Assembly: GCF_902806995.1 (NCBI RefSeq)
Contig: NZ_LR777654.1
Location: 62,001 to 126,000 of the forward strand
Direction of reading: 5' to 3'
Source: Chlamydiifrater volucris
Lineage (GTDB): Bacteria; Chlamydiota; Chlamydiia; Chlamydiales; Chlamydiaceae
Length of the DNA: 64,000 nucleotides
In this document: in pieces, positions 8,539 through 19,256 of the stretch
Numbering within the stretch: the stretch's first letter is position 1
How the letters are laid out: each line of letters opens with the position of its first letter
The notes under the pieces: generated by a model
Databases searched by the model: none
Told to the model about the DNA's origin: nothing
What the model saw: only the letters and a program-made list of their open reading frames with translations
Translations under genes and position numbers: made by a program

Positions 8539-9923
8539 ATGGACGAAGAGAAAAGGTTAGTGATGGGATCAGTTTTGTTAAGCAGGTAAGCATCGAAGGC
8601 TGTAGCTATTACTCTGACAAACATCTCTCCCAGAGGCGTGACTGTGAGTGATTCTGGGGAGTTGTGAACGAGGCCAGCGCTTTCCATTCCAATTATCCGG
8701 GGAGAAGAAGAAGCGAAATACTTGTCAAAATCTTCTCCAAAGAGGCTAGAGAAGATTTTTTTATCTACAAAAAAAGAGCACATTATTGTGTGGATAACCC
8801 ATTTTCTTATTCGATCATCTTTGGACAGAATCTTGTACTTTCTTGTGGCTAGTGTTTGGGAATTTATGGTGTTTTCATATTCTGACAGGGTTTTTGCATT
8901 TTGCAAGTAGGTCGTTCCGACAAAACCTGTTGCGGTCATTCCAAATCCGATGAGGTCATTGGCAAGAGGTAATGAGTAGCCTTGAAAGTTTCGAATTAAA
9001 GTTTTATCTAAGAAACTTTTTGCCATTTCGTCATGGGGTAAGGCGAAGTGATCCATTCCTATGGGCAGGTATCCCGCGTTTGTCAGAGCCTTCCGAGATT
9101 CTGAGTAGATGCGAAATTTTTTTTCTATATCTGGGAGGTGCTGGTCTTTAATGGCTTTTTGGTGTCGTTTGACCCAAGGAACTTTGGCAAAAGAAAATAA
9201 AGCAATCCTGTCTGGGCATAATTGGAGGATCTTCTCTATGGTTTGAGAGAAAGATTGGGGAGTTTGTTTAGGGAGCCCATAAATGAAATCCATGTTTATA
9301 CTTTCGAATCCAACGGAACGAGCCTCCTTGTAAGTGGAGACAGATTGATGCTCTGTCTGGCGACGACGGACAGCTTCCTGCACTTTTGGATCTAGATCTT
9401 GGATGCCCAAACTAACTCTGTTGAACCCCAGGGAACGAAGGAACTTAGGATCGCCGGTAGTACCTGGAAGGGAGGTTCTGGGATCGATTTCTATGTTAAG
9501 TTCCTTAGAAAAGTCAATTCTAAAAGAATTGACTATCTTATCAAATAACTTCTCAAAAAGTTTAGGGGCGATTTTTGTCGGAGTTCCTCCTCCAAAATGC
9601 AGTTGCGTTACTCTTCGATTAGTCCCTATAATTTCACAAACGAGATCTATTTCTTTCATCAGGGTGTCCACATACCGAGATTCTACCTCGGGATTTCGAT
9701 TGAGGACAACGGAGCAAGCGCAATACAAACACATTGTTCTACAGAAAGGAATATGAAAGTAAAGGGACAAAGGGCTTTCTTTTCTATTATCCAAATCATA
9801 TAAAGCTTCTAGAGCTGGAGCAGGGGAAGCACAATCTGACCATTCAGGAATAGTGGGATAGCTAGTGTAGCGCGGGGCGGGTCCATTGAGTCCCCTTAGA
9901 AAATTAAAATTAATTCCGAACAT
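8535..9923 (-). CDS. hemN: Oxygen-independent coproporphyrinogen III oxidase
   Basis: This radical SAM enzyme converts coproporphyrinogen III to protoporphyrinogen IX without oxygen. The signature C-x3-C-x2-C-x-C is present at C61, C65, C68 and C70, the exact HemN form rather than the HemW-like form. HFGGGTPT follows at about 108-115. The length of 462 aa matches E. coli HemN. It overlaps hemE upstream by 14 nt and hemG downstream by 4 nt, so the three heme genes form one tight unit. It is a heme pathway enzyme in the cytoplasm. Confidence 0.95.
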   Translation of the reverse strand: MFGINFNFLRGLNGPAPRYTSYPTIPEWSDCASPAPALEALYDLDNRKESPLSLYFHIPFCRTMCLYCACSVVLNRNPEVESRYVDTLMKEIDLVCEIIGTNRRVTQLHFGGGTPTKIAPKLFEKLFDKIVNSFRIDFSKELNIEIDPRTSLPGTTGDPKFLRSLGFNRVSLGIQDLDPKVQEAVRRRQTEHQSVSTYKEARSVGFESINMDFIYGLPKQTPQSFSQTIEKILQLCPDRIALFSFAKVPWVKRHQKAIKDQHLPDIEKKFRIYSESRKALTNAGYLPIGMDHFALPHDEMAKSFLDKTLIRNFQGYSLPLANDLIGFGMTATGFVGTTYLQNAKTLSEYENTINSQTLATRKYKILSKDDRIRKWVIHTIMCSFFVDKKIFSSLFGEDFDKYFASSSPRIIGMESAGLVHNSPESLTVTPLGEMFVRVIATAFDAYLLNKTDPITNLFSSSI

Positions 9924-10896
9924 AATCTATTAAGGCTAAAATGTTTTCTAGGGGTGTTTCTGGAAGTATTCCATGGCCCGTATTTAGGATATAGTTAGGA
10001 AAATCCTTTATTTTTTGGAATTGAGAAGCAAATTGCTTCAGTAATTCTTGCTTGGGTAATAACAGGAGTGCCGGATCAATATTTCCCTGATAAGAGATGT
10101 CTTTCCTATTTTCTCTGAGAACCTCTTCCATAGGTTGGTGCCAGTCGATACTTAGAGCTGTCGCTCCTGTTTGTTCAAGGTCTTTGATAAAAAAAGAAGA
10201 GTTTCGGCAGAAGAGAATAGTAGGGACTTTCAGTACCTGCAATTTTTTTATGAGTCTTTTATTGGTTTCTACAACGTATTTTTGGAAGAGAGAGTTGGGG
10301 AGTCTATGAGATGCAGAGTCAAATAGTTGAATAACGTCAACTCCAGCATCGACCTGGCCTTTGAGATAGTGGAAGATAGAAGAGCTGAGGGTTTCTATGA
10401 GAGAGAGAAAATATTTGGGATATTCATACCAAACTTTAGCAGCTTTGTGAAAATCTTTGGAGGATCCCCCTTCTAGTAAATACGAAGCTAAAGTGAAAGG
10501 CGATGCGGAGAATCCAATGAGCGGAATTTTTAAGGAGCGTTTTAACTCAGAAATGGCGTGGAACAAATAAGAAAAAGTTTCGGCTGGATTTTCTGTGAAG
10601 ACAAGCGGATTATGGAGAGAAAAATCAATAGCTGGGCCTGGAGAGAACTTGTAGGGAATGTTAAATCCATCGAGGATAGAAAGAATATCAGCAAAAATTA
10701 TGGCCGCGTCTGTTTGTAGAATTTGAGGGCCTAAAAGGGTCGCTTGTACGACAGTTTCTGTATCATGAAAAATAGAAAATAGGTCGCGATTTTTCTTTAA
10801 TTTTTGGTATTCGGGCATGTATCTGCCTACCTGCCTCATAAACCAAACGGGTGTGGTTTTTGTTTTTTGAGAAAGCGCATCGAGGAAGATAGACAT
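9910..10896 (-). CDS. hemE: Uroporphyrinogen decarboxylase
   Basis: The enzyme removes four carboxyl groups from uroporphyrinogen III to give coproporphyrinogen III. Family signature 1, PVWFMRQVGRYMPE, sits at residues 16-29 and includes the substrate-binding arginines. Signature 2, GFSASPFTLASYLLEGG, is near 143-159. The protein is 328 aa, slightly shorter than the usual 340-355. It is the first of three overlapping heme genes, 46 nt after mfd. Confidence 0.95.
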   Translation of the reverse strand: MSIFLDALSQKTKTTPVWFMRQVGRYMPEYQKLKKNRDLFSIFHDTETVVQATLLGPQILQTDAAIIFADILSILDGFNIPYKFSPGPAIDFSLHNPLVFTENPAETFSYLFHAISELKRSLKIPLIGFSASPFTLASYLLEGGSSKDFHKAAKVWYEYPKYFLSLIETLSSSIFHYLKGQVDAGVDVIQLFDSASHRLPNSLFQKYVVETNKRLIKKLQVLKVPTILFCRNSSFFIKDLEQTGATALSIDWHQPMEEVLRENRKDISYQGNIDPALLLLPKQELLKQFASQFQKIKDFPNYILNTGHGILPETPLENILALIDYVRN

Positions 10897-10942
10897 AAGA
10901 TTTCACCTAAAAGGTTGAGCGATTTTACCCTATGGACAGATC

Positions 10943-13900
10943 TTAAGAAGACAGCTCTTCTGATAAAGCATCTTCCAATGGAAAGGCCATTTCTATAGCT
11001 TTAACAACGTCCGAAAACAGCTCCTGAGGATCAGCAGACAAACTGAAGGGTAAGGTCTTACGAATTTCTTCAGATTTTCCGTGTTTTTGCACCACGAATA
11101 AGGTGTTCGAAGTTGCTTTGATTATGGAAAAGTTGTTTTTTACAGCGAAAAGACGAATCTTGGCAAGAACAAATAATAAATCTATAGACACATCATAAGG
11201 GCCAAAACGATCCCTTAGTTCTTCCTTGATTTCATCAAGATCTTCATCCGTTTCCGCATTACCTATTTTTTGATAAAACTCTATTCTTATAGTGGCTGAA
11301 GGGACATAGTCCTCTGAGATAGAAGTGTTATAAGGAAACTCTATCTTAACTTCATCACCAAAAATTCCCTGAGTTTTGTTTTTCTTGAGGTTTTTGACAG
11401 CTTTCTTTAGAAGCTTACAATAGAGATTAAAGCCTATAGAGGTAATGTGTCCTGATTGATCCGTTCCTAAGATATTGCCAGCTCCTCGAATTTCAAGGTC
11501 TTCTAAGGCTATTTTCATTCCTCCGCCATATTCTTGTTTGTTAAGAACTTCTAGCCTCTTCGCTGCTCTGCTTGATAGAATCTCTGCGTTTGCAACCATG
11601 AAGTAGCAGTAGGCTTTTTTGTTCCAGCGTCCGACTCTACCCTTCATTTGGTAAAGATCTGCCATACCAAATTTATCCGCATTGTCGATAAGGATGGTAT
11701 TAGCGTTAGGAATATCTATTCCGTTTTCTATCAAGGCCGTTGCTACCAGCACATTTGTCCTACCTGCTTTGAAGGTCTCAAAAATTTTTGTTAATTCCTC
11801 TGAGTCCATTTGACCGTGGGCTACGGAAATTTTAGCCTCAGGGATTAACGTACGAATATTTTCTGCTAGAGAAAAAATAGATTCTATACGGTTGTGAATG
11901 ACGTACGCTTGTCCACCTCGAAGTAACTCGTGTTTAATTGCTGCTTGGATTGTTTCATCTTTCTTTTCTACAACAAAAGAACTTACGGGAAGACGATCAT
12001 AAGGAGGAACCGTTATAACGGATAAGTCTCTGGCTCCGGACAAAGACATGTAGAGCGTTCTGGGGATGGGAGTCGCTGATATTGTCAGGCAATCGATATC
12101 TGGGTATAGTTGTTTTAGATGTTCTTTAACTTTCACTCCAAATCGCTGTTCTTCATCAATGATTAGCAGTCCAGGATTTTTGAATGTAACATCTTTACCT
12201 ATTAGTCTGTGGGTTCCTATGAGGATATTTATTTCCCCGGAACTTACCTGAGATAGCAGCTGTTTAGTAGCTTTAGTGCCAGAGAAACGGCAAAGAACGC
12301 CTATTTTTATTGGAAGATCACTCATTCTTTGACAGAATGTTTCGTAGTGTTGAAGAGCTAGGATAGTTGTTGGTACCATGACGACAACCTGCTTGCCCCC
12401 ATCACAAACGGCTTTTACTGCTGCGCGCATTAAGACTTCAGTTTTTCCAAATCCTGCGTCACCACAGATTAAACGATCCATAACTTTATCGGACAGCATA
12501 TCAGAGTAAATACTATCAATGGCTTTCAATTGATCCGGAGTTTCTTCATAGGGGAAAGACTCCTCAAATTTTTTAACATTTTCGCCATTTGGAGGGTATA
12601 CGAAGGCTGGTAGAGTAGTTCTTTCTGCTTCTAATTTTAATAATTTTTCTGCATAGGCGATCAAGGACTTTTCGGTTAAATCTCTGCAGCGCTTCCATTT
12701 AGAACTGTTTAAATCATGAAGATCAGGAGATTTTTCTGAAGATCCAACGTATTTCGATATGAGAAAGGCCTGGTCGGAAGGAACATATAGTTTAGCTTTG
12801 TTAGCATATTCTATCACCATGTAGTCTGTCTCAACATTTTGGTGATTGGGTTTTCTTTCCACTCCCAAGAATTTTCCGATACCATTCTGTAAATGGACGA
12901 CAGTGTCTCCAGGTAGTGGAACATAAACCTCCTCTGTGGAAGAGGAAAAATAACTACGTTGCTTTTGTCTGCGCAAAATTTTTTTATGAGCAAATTCAGA
13001 CAAAGAAACGGCAGCAAACCCTCCCTCAGGAAAAAAGAAGCCGGAGGATAAGGGGCCTTCCTGAGTATATATAAGAAATTTAGACAAGGTCGCTTTTAGC
13101 AGAGTAGCAGACTCCGCTAGAATTTTCCCTTTTGTTCCATACACGCATATTGAGGGAAAATTTTCTTCCTCGAAAGTAGTAGAGGTAAAATCTTCTAAGT
13201 ATTTTGCATAAGAGGCTAAAGCATTAGCATTTTCCTCGTCATGAATGAATTCTTGATCTATCTTTAAAAATGGGGAGGCCACTCTTTTTATTGGAAAGGT
13301 GGAGGACAGAATATCAATCACGTCATTATGTAAAGTCTCTTGAGGGAGTACCTGTGACGATAGAAAAAGTTTAGGATTATTCGCTATATCTGACCATAAT
13401 TTACTAATGGGAAGAAACTGCTTTTCGTGTGTTCTGAATATGCCTACTTGGTTGGCATAATCGTTTTCTAAATCTATAACCTCATCAAATATGTACAATG
13501 TCTGAGAATCAAAGTAATCCGTCAATGATCCAGAAAAATTTTCTCTGGAAAAGTCGCTGGCGGGAGTAATATTTATCTTCGATGTCTTGCCCGTAGAGAG
13601 TTGACTTTTAGGATCATAGACTCTTATAGAAGATAAAATTTCTCCCCAAAATTCTAATCGGACAGGCTCTGTAGAAGATAATGGAAAGATGTCTACAATG
13701 CCGCCTCGACAGGCAAACTCGCCTTTTTCTACAGCTAAGGTTTTGTGTTGGTAGCCGAGTTCCCTTAAAAGGTCTATAACTAGTTCGGAGTTAATTTCAT
13801 CATTGACAGAAAGAGTAATGTGCCGGGAAGAAGATTCCTTAGGAGTAGGAGTCTTTTCCAAAAGGGCTTTCAATGTTGTCAGACAAATGACAGGCCCCTT

Positions 13901-14224
13901 TTTCTCCGATAGCGAGTGGAGTAAGGAATCTCTTTTCCCCACAGCATCAACGTTCACCCATTTCAAAGACAGGTCAATTTCCGAGGAAGGGAATTCCTCA
14001 GGAGCATGCCCAAGAAATGTCTCAACGTTCCCTAAAAGGTCGTCGAAGCGCTGCTGGGTTGTTACAACAATAGTCGAGACTGATCTAGCCCAGAACAGCT
14101 TAGTTGCCAAAAACGCTGCAGCTCCTGACCCAATATTTTCTATAACTATGGTTGTGCTTTCCTTAAAGTCAGCTCGGCATTGAGAAAAGAAAGAAGTTTT
14201 TATTTGCTTTGGGTCGAAATCCAT
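10943..14224 (-). CDS. mfd: Transcription-repair coupling factor Mfd
   Basis: Mfd removes RNA polymerase stalled at DNA damage and recruits UvrA. In 1093 aa (E. coli 1148) the expected order is visible: a UvrB-like N-terminal part, the RNA-polymerase-interacting domain near residue 440 ([19 protein letters not shown]), a RecG-like helicase with Walker [10 protein letters not shown] (lysine near 593) and a DEEQ box near 691, helicase motifs such as GRVGRW, and the C-terminal TRCF domain. The start codon lies inside the 3' end of alaS (25 nt overlap), so translation is probably coupled. UvrC, another member of the same repair route, is encoded at 58977-60785. Confidence 0.97.
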   Translation of the reverse strand: MDFDPKQIKTSFFSQCRADFKESTTIVIENIGSGAAAFLATKLFWARSVSTIVVTTQQRFDDLLGNVETFLGHAPEEFPSSEIDLSLKWVNVDAVGKRDSLLHSLSEKKGPVICLTTLKALLEKTPTPKESSSRHITLSVNDEINSELVIDLLRELGYQHKTLAVEKGEFACRGGIVDIFPLSSTEPVRLEFWGEILSSIRVYDPKSQLSTGKTSKINITPASDFSRENFSGSLTDYFDSQTLYIFDEVIDLENDYANQVGIFRTHEKQFLPISKLWSDIANNPKLFLSSQVLPQETLHNDVIDILSSTFPIKRVASPFLKIDQEFIHDEENANALASYAKYLEDFTSTTFEEENFPSICVYGTKGKILAESATLLKATLSKFLIYTQEGPLSSGFFFPEGGFAAVSLSEFAHKKILRRQKQRSYFSSSTEEVYVPLPGDTVVHLQNGIGKFLGVERKPNHQNVETDYMVIEYANKAKLYVPSDQAFLISKYVGSSEKSPDLHDLNSSKWKRCRDLTEKSLIAYAEKLLKLEAERTTLPAFVYPPNGENVKKFEESFPYEETPDQLKAIDSIYSDMLSDKVMDRLICGDAGFGKTEVLMRAAVKAVCDGGKQVVVMVPTTILALQHYETFCQRMSDLPIKIGVLCRFSGTKATKQLLSQVSSGEINILIGTHRLIGKDVTFKNPGLLIIDEEQRFGVKVKEHLKQLYPDIDCLTISATPIPRTLYMSLSGARDLSVITVPPYDRLPVSSFVVEKKDETIQAAIKHELLRGGQAYVIHNRIESIFSLAENIRTLIPEAKISVAHGQMDSEELTKIFETFKAGRTNVLVATALIENGIDIPNANTILIDNADKFGMADLYQMKGRVGRWNKKAYCYFMVANAEILSSRAAKRLEVLNKQEYGGGMKIALEDLEIRGAGNILGTDQSGHITSIGFNLYCKLLKKAVKNLKKNKTQGIFGDEVKIEFPYNTSISEDYVPSATIRIEFYQKIGNAETDEDLDEIKEELRDRFGPYDVSIDLLFVLAKIRLFAVKNNFSIIKATSNTLFVVQKHGKSEEIRKTLPFSLSADPQELFSDVVKAIEMAFPLEDALSEELSS

Positions 14225-16821
14225 TGTTGTACGATCGAAATGATATCTTCTGTTTGAGGCAAACTCATTGCACTCCCTTGAGAATAATTAGCTTTTCCTC
14301 CGCATTTTCCTCCTAGAGGAGAAAGAACATTAGTTAAAAAGGCATTGGCATGGAGGCCTTCGGCGACAAGATTGTCAGATATTTTTACTAAAATAGTTTT
14401 TCTGTTTCCTTTGCCAGCCATAGAGACCGTGATAAGATTTTGTGGAGATTTTTGATGTAATTTGTCTGCATAGAGCCGAAGGGCGTGTGCATAATCAGGG
14501 TCCGTTTCATGAACAACAAGGAATACCCTTTCTCCAATTTTTCTGGGAGATAGACATTCTATATCTTGCCAAATGAACTGATCTTCTAATTTTTTTATTT
14601 TTTCTTTTGCGTCTGAGAGCTCTGAGTAAAGGTTATCTACCTTAATTTCTAAAGCATCGTCAGGGCTCTGTAATTTTCTGGAAAGAGAAGCTAGTAAATC
14701 TTCTTTTCTTCTTGAAAAAGCCAAAGCTTCTTCTCCTGTAACAGCTTCTATACGGCGAATGCCTGTTCCCACAGCTTGTTCTTTAACGATAAGAAAAATT
14801 CCTATACAACCTGTAGATCTTGCATGAGTCCCACCACAAAGTTCTTTGGAGAACTCCATATCAACAACACGCACAACATCACCGTATTTATCTCCAAAGA
14901 ATTGTTTAACATCTTTATTGTCTACAACATCAGCGTACAAAGATTCACGAACATTGATATTCAAATTTTCTCGAATTTTCTCATTAACGATATCTTCTAT
15001 AGTTCGAAGATCTTGCTTGGATAAGGCTTGTGGGTGAGTAAAGTCTAACCGTATCTTGGACTCATCAACGTAAGAGCCAGCTTGACGAACATGAGAACCG
15101 AGAACGACCTCTAGAGTTTTGTGAAGCAAATGGCATGATGAGTGGTTGGCGCAAATTTTTAATCTTCTTCCGTAATTTACGTGGGCCGTCACGGCAGATT
15201 GAGAGGATAAAGAACCTTCTGTTACTCTGCCCTTGTGAACGATAATTCCAGCTCTTGGAGATTGAGTGTCCTTCACAGAAAAAGATCCGGAAGAGGAAAA
15301 AATTTCTCCTTGATCGCCCACTTGCCCTCCTTTTTCCGGATAGAAAGGTGTTGAAGAAAGAATAATTTCTCCCTCTTCCCCTTCATTCAAGCGGTCGACA
15401 CTTTGACCGTTCTTTAGTAGACAGAGAATGAAACTATCGAAAGAAGTTGTTTCATAGCCGCAGAAATTAGAAGAAATACTTGGATCTAGAGTTTCGTACA
15501 TAGCATTGTGGTCGGCCCTCATTTTTCCAGAGGATTTTCTGGATAGATCTCTTGATTGCTGGTCTAAAAGAACAAATGTTTTAGTATCTACGGAAATTCC
15601 ATGATCTTTAGCCATAAGACAAATTTCGTCCAAGGGGAGGCCATAAGTGTCTTTCAACTTGAACGCATCTTCTCCAGATATCTTGCCCTGTTCTTGAGAG
15701 TGAGTGATGATTTTTTGGAAGAGAGTCCCACCGCGACTTAAGGTTCTTAGATAGTTCTCTTCTTCTCCGGTCAAAACATCGCAAATGTGTTGTTGAGCAG
15801 ATTTTAATTCAGGGTAGGCCTCCCCCATAACTTCTACGAGAGCAGGGATGATTTCTCCTAGGAAAGGTTTTGAAAAACCGATTTGTCGACCATAATTAAC
15901 AGCCCTTCGAAGGATTTTTCTTAACACGTAACCCCTATCCACGTTTCCTGGTAGTAGCCCATCAGCAATGGCAAATGATAGGGAGCGAACATGATCTGCT
16001 ACAACTCTAAAGGGGGCTCCTTCGAAAGAGGAGATGTAATCCTTCCTTGATAACGACTCAATTTTTCGTATGATATGTCTTAGTACATCTGTTTCGAAAA
16101 CGGATGAAACTCCAGAAAGCAGAGAAACTAGACGTTCTAGGCCAGCCCCTGTATCGACATTTTTTTTGGGAAGCGGGTTTAGAGAGCCTTTCTTGGAACG
16201 ATTAAATTCCATGAAAACTAAATTCCAGTACTCTAAAAAACGCTCCCCTTCGGGGTCATTTTCTGGAGATGTCGCAGAACTAAACGAAGCTCCTCTGTCA
16301 AAAAGTAGCTCAGAACAAAAGCCGCAGGGGCCTGTGTCGGCCATTGACCAAAAGTTATCTTTATCTTGTAAGCGGACAATTTTTTCCGGTGGTAAATATT
16401 TTTCCCAGAGAGAGAAGGCTTCATCATCCTTCTCGTGGACTGTAGCCCAAATCTTCTCCGGATCGAAGTTAAAAACGGAAAGGGAGGCCTCCCAAGCGAA
16501 AGAAATAACTTCTTCCTTGAAGTAATCGCCAAAAGAAAAATTTCCCAGCATTTCGAAGAAGGTTAGATGTCTTGAAGTGTGCCCAACGTTTTCTAAATCA
16601 TTGTGCTTTCCTCCTGCTCGAATACATTTTTGCGCGGTAGAAACCCTGGTGTAGTCTGAAGATTCTTTGTTTAAAAAAATATCTTTAAACTGATTCATCC
16701 CAGCATTGATAAAAAGAATGGAAGGATCATTATGAGGAAAGACCGGGGAAGAAGGGAGGAGAGCGTGGCCCCTATTTTTAAAAAATTCTAAAAATCGAGC
16801 ACGGATAGTGTTACTTAACAT
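14200..16821 (-). CDS. alaS: Alanine-tRNA ligase
   Basis: AlaRS charges tRNA-Ala. The class II catalytic core begins at the N-terminus (RARFLEFF, then [24 protein letters not shown]). The editing domain shows zinc ligands in HSSCHLLH and [13 protein letters not shown], and a C-terminal C-Ala domain follows, 873 aa in all. The frame is open up to an ATG at 16872, but that ATG overlaps a perfect -10 hexamer TATAAT (16876-16871). The 17 extra residues are unlike AlaRS, whereas M at 16821 gives the usual chlamydial start MLSNTIRA. No clear Shine-Dalgarno is seen at either. It heads the alaS-mfd-hemENG run. Confidence 0.95.
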   Translation of the reverse strand: MLSNTIRARFLEFFKNRGHALLPSSPVFPHNDPSILFINAGMNQFKDIFLNKESSDYTRVSTAQKCIRAGGKHNDLENVGHTSRHLTFFEMLGNFSFGDYFKEEVISFAWEASLSVFNFDPEKIWATVHEKDDEAFSLWEKYLPPEKIVRLQDKDNFWSMADTGPCGFCSELLFDRGASFSSATSPENDPEGERFLEYWNLVFMEFNRSKKGSLNPLPKKNVDTGAGLERLVSLLSGVSSVFETDVLRHIIRKIESLSRKDYISSFEGAPFRVVADHVRSLSFAIADGLLPGNVDRGYVLRKILRRAVNYGRQIGFSKPFLGEIIPALVEVMGEAYPELKSAQQHICDVLTGEEENYLRTLSRGGTLFQKIITHSQEQGKISGEDAFKLKDTYGLPLDEICLMAKDHGISVDTKTFVLLDQQSRDLSRKSSGKMRADHNAMYETLDPSISSNFCGYETTSFDSFILCLLKNGQSVDRLNEGEEGEIILSSTPFYPEKGGQVGDQGEIFSSSGSFSVKDTQSPRAGIIVHKGRVTEGSLSSQSAVTAHVNYGRRLKICANHSSCHLLHKTLEVVLGSHVRQAGSYVDESKIRLDFTHPQALSKQDLRTIEDIVNEKIRENLNINVRESLYADVVDNKDVKQFFGDKYGDVVRVVDMEFSKELCGGTHARSTGCIGIFLIVKEQAVGTGIRRIEAVTGEEALAFSRRKEDLLASLSRKLQSPDDALEIKVDNLYSELSDAKEKIKKLEDQFIWQDIECLSPRKIGERVFLVVHETDPDYAHALRLYADKLHQKSPQNLITVSMAGKGNRKTILVKISDNLVAEGLHANAFLTNVLSPLGGKCGGKANYSQGSAMSLPQTEDIISIVQQWISTQSK

Positions 16822-16870
16822 AAATGACGTTCTTTGGTTGCGTTTCGAAGGAAAAAATCTTCGGAGGTCC

Positions 16871-16898
16871 ATTATACCTGTAAGAGGTTTTTATATAA
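16871..16898 (-). promoter_or_regulatory. Candidate promoter of the alaS operon
   Basis: A perfect TATAAT on the minus strand (16876-16871) lies about 50 nt before the chosen alaS start. A weak -35 (TTATAT, 16898-16893) is 16 nt upstream. The -10 match is good and the -35 is poor. Confidence 0.4.
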
Positions 16899-16911
16899 GG
16901 GGTTTTTATAT
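16886..16911. repeat. Two direct copies of an 11-bp A/T-rich element
   Basis: GGTTTTTATAT occurs at 16886-16896 and again at 16901-16911, a 15-bp period, in the divergent alaS/tktB promoter region and overlapping the predicted alaS -35. It could be chance in AT-rich DNA or a binding site. Confidence 0.5.
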
Positions 16912-17227
16912 CGCCTGTTTCTTGTATTGAGGATTTTTTTCGTCACTTGCTTTTTGCTGAATGATTTTTTATGATCCAATGGCTTTGCTGCCGGATTGAG
17001 ACGAGAATAGCCGTTCGTAGTTAAAACTTGACTTGTTTCTTTCGCGATTGTTGTTTTGGTTTGCTTTCAGTTTTTCTGAACATCCAGCCATTTTTAGGAA
17101 CAACGGGTTTTTCAATTCGGGGGAGTATTTGTGCCTTCAAATTGAGATAAAGTATTCTCGTTTTCATTGGTTGGTGCCGGATTTAGTATTGTGTAAGTAA
17201 AAAGAGGCTTTTTAAGGACAGGTGGGT
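16912..17227. other. Divergent intergenic region alaS/tktB
   Basis: About 400 nt separate the divergent alaS and tktB starts. Apart from the alaS -10 and the 11-bp repeats near the alaS side, I see only AT-rich sequence, weak hairpins and the tktB Shine-Dalgarno (AAGGA, 17214-17218). I do not find a small gene, a tRNA or a convincing tktB promoter. Confidence 0.5.
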
Positions 17228-19219
17228 ATGGTTATCAAGGAACTTGATACTGATATTTTGGGAAAAATTTCAGGGGCTATTAAGCAGTTAAGTATCGAAG
17301 CTATTCAGAAAGCGGGATCAGGACACCCTGGCATGCCCTTGGGATGCGCAGAATTGGCAGCGTATCTCTACGGATTTGTTTTGAAACACAATCCTAAAAA
17401 TCCGAATTGGATCAATAGAGATAGATTCATTTTATCTGCGGGTCATGGGTCGGCTCTCTTGTACTCCTGTTTACATTTGGCTGGATACAACGTGTCTATG
17501 GAAGACATACAATGTTTTCGACAATTGCATTCTAAAACACCTGGGCATCCAGAGCTTGGACATACTGAAGGAGTGGAAGCTACTACAGGACCCTTGGGTC
17601 AGGGAGTTGGAAATGCTGTAGGTATTGCTTTAGGTATGAAAATAATGGCAGCGAGATTTAATCGTCCAGGTTTCCCTATTTTTACTAGCAAAGTCTACTG
17701 TCTTGCTGGAGACGGGTGCTTTATGGAGGGTATAAATCATGAGGTTTGTAGCTGGGCTGGGCGAGCAGGGTTGGATAATCTTGTTCTTATATACGATTAT
17801 AATGGCATCGTTTTAGACGGTAGTATGGAGGAAATCTCTTGCGAAGATGTGAAAGCCCGTTTTCAGGCATATGCGTGGGAAGTTTTTGAAATAGACGGAT
17901 ATGATTTTCATGCTATGGAGAAGGTCTTTGATATTGCCAAGCGCGGGGTAGGGAAACCCATATTGATTATTGCTAAAACGGTTATAGGTCACGGATCTCC
18001 TAGGGCAGGTAGTAGTAAAGCTCACGGAGCTCCCTTGGGTGAGGAAGGTGTTGCAGAAACCAAAAGGTATTGGAATTTAGCTGAGGACAAGTTTTTTGTT
18101 CCGCGTTCTGTAGAGAAATTTTTTGCAGATAAGCTTCACGAAGATCGAAAATCAGAGGAGGAGTGGGCGGATACGGTTCGAGTATGGTCCAAGCACTTTC
18201 CGGACTTGCACAAGGAGTTTTTAGCTTTTGTCGAAAAAGGTTTACCTGAAGATTTGGAACAAAAGTTAAGGGAGATGAAAGTTCCTGAAGCTGTCTCAGG
18301 TCGGGCTATTTCTAACAAGATCTTGCAATTGCTTGCCAAAGATATCCCTAACTTATTGGGAGGGTCTGCCGATCTTTCTAGTTCTGATGGTACCTTTATC
18401 TCTGACGAAGATATTGTTGGAATAGAAGGGTTTTTAGGGAAAAATATTAAATATGGAGTTCGAGAGTTTGGCATGGGAGCTATTATGAATGGCCTAGCTT
18501 CTACAAAGCTTTTCCGTCCGTACGGGGGGACTTTCTTGGTATTTTCTGACTACCTGAGAAACTCTATTCGGCTAGCGGCTCTATCAAAACTTCCTGTGAT
18601 TTATCAGTTTACCCATGATTCCATTTTCATTGGAGAAGATGGCCCCACACATCAGCCCGTAGAGCAGATTATGTCTCTAAGGGCTATCCCTGGATTGCGT
18701 GTATTTAGAGCTGCTGATGCTCATGAGGCTAGGGTAGCTTGGTTTTCTGCTTTGAGGTATAAGGGGCCAACAGCTTTGATCTGGTCTAGACAAAATCTCC
18801 CTACATTGGATGAGACTGATAGGCCTTTTTCTGAAGGGGCTGCCAGAGGAGGATATGTTCTTGTTAGAGAAAGACGCCCCTTAGACTTTACTCTTTTTGC
18901 CACGGGCTCAGAAGTTTGTTTGGCCGTAGAAGTGGCACGAGAGCTATCTCAATTAGGCAAAGGCGTACGCGTAATTTCTATGCCTTGTTGGGAAATTTTT
19001 GAAGAGCAAGATGAAGATTACAAGAACTCCGTGGTCGGTGGAAATTTGGGTAAAAGAGTCTCCATAGAAGCCGGTAGCAGTTTGGGATGGTTTAAGTATA
19101 TCGGCTTGGACGGAATAGCAATCAGCGTGGAAGGATTTGGACTTTCTGGATCTCCCAAGCAAGTTGCAGAAGAATTTGGTTTCACAGTTCATGGAGTTCT
19201 AGAGCAGTTGCTATCATAA
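17228..19219 (+). CDS. tktB: Transketolase
   Basis: This thiamine-diphosphate enzyme moves two-carbon units between sugar phosphates in the pentose phosphate pathway. It has 663 aa, the usual length. The N-terminal part shows GSGHPGMPLG, and the thiamine-binding motif runs from GDGCFMEG to the Asn of YDYNG. The middle domain has the conserved REFGMG with its catalytic Glu, and HDSIFIGEDGPTHQPVEQ as in all transketolases. The frame is also open from a GTG at 17222, but AAGGA at 17214-17218 is 9 nt from the ATG at 17228 and only 3 nt from the GTG. It is a single gene convergent with amn. Confidence 0.96.
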   Translation: MVIKELDTDILGKISGAIKQLSIEAIQKAGSGHPGMPLGCAELAAYLYGFVLKHNPKNPNWINRDRFILSAGHGSALLYSCLHLAGYNVSMEDIQCFRQLHSKTPGHPELGHTEGVEATTGPLGQGVGNAVGIALGMKIMAARFNRPGFPIFTSKVYCLAGDGCFMEGINHEVCSWAGRAGLDNLVLIYDYNGIVLDGSMEEISCEDVKARFQAYAWEVFEIDGYDFHAMEKVFDIAKRGVGKPILIIAKTVIGHGSPRAGSSKAHGAPLGEEGVAETKRYWNLAEDKFFVPRSVEKFFADKLHEDRKSEEEWADTVRVWSKHFPDLHKEFLAFVEKGLPEDLEQKLREMKVPEAVSGRAISNKILQLLAKDIPNLLGGSADLSSSDGTFISDEDIVGIEGFLGKNIKYGVREFGMGAIMNGLASTKLFRPYGGTFLVFSDYLRNSIRLAALSKLPVIYQFTHDSIFIGEDGPTHQPVEQIMSLRAIPGLRVFRAADAHEARVAWFSALRYKGPTALIWSRQNLPTLDETDRPFSEGAARGGYVLVRERRPLDFTLFATGSEVCLAVEVARELSQLGKGVRVISMPCWEIFEEQDEDYKNSVVGGNLGKRVSIEAGSSLGWFKYIGLDGIAISVEGFGLSGSPKQVAEEFGFTVHGVLEQLLS

Positions 19220-19230
19220 GTTACATCTCA

Positions 19231-19250
19231 GGCCCTCCTTACGGAGGGCC
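19231..19250. terminator. Hairpin between convergent tktB and amn
   Basis: A strong eight-pair GC stem (GGCCCTCC with GGAGGGCC) has a 4-nt loop. It lies 12 nt after tktB and 7 nt before the amn stop. Neither side has a T run, so it is a weak intrinsic terminator at best, possibly a bidirectional one. Confidence 0.55.
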
Positions 19251-19256
19251 GAGAAC

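Noticed and set aside
13803-14183. 126-codon plus-strand frame opposite mfd
   Set aside because: Antisense shadow of a clear mfd gene.
16233-16532. 99-codon minus-strand frame inside alaS
   Set aside because: Same-strand shadow of alaS in another frame; no binding site and no domain.
16822-16872. Seventeen extra codons at the alaS N-terminus
   Set aside because: The ATG overlaps a -10 box and the residues do not resemble AlaRS.
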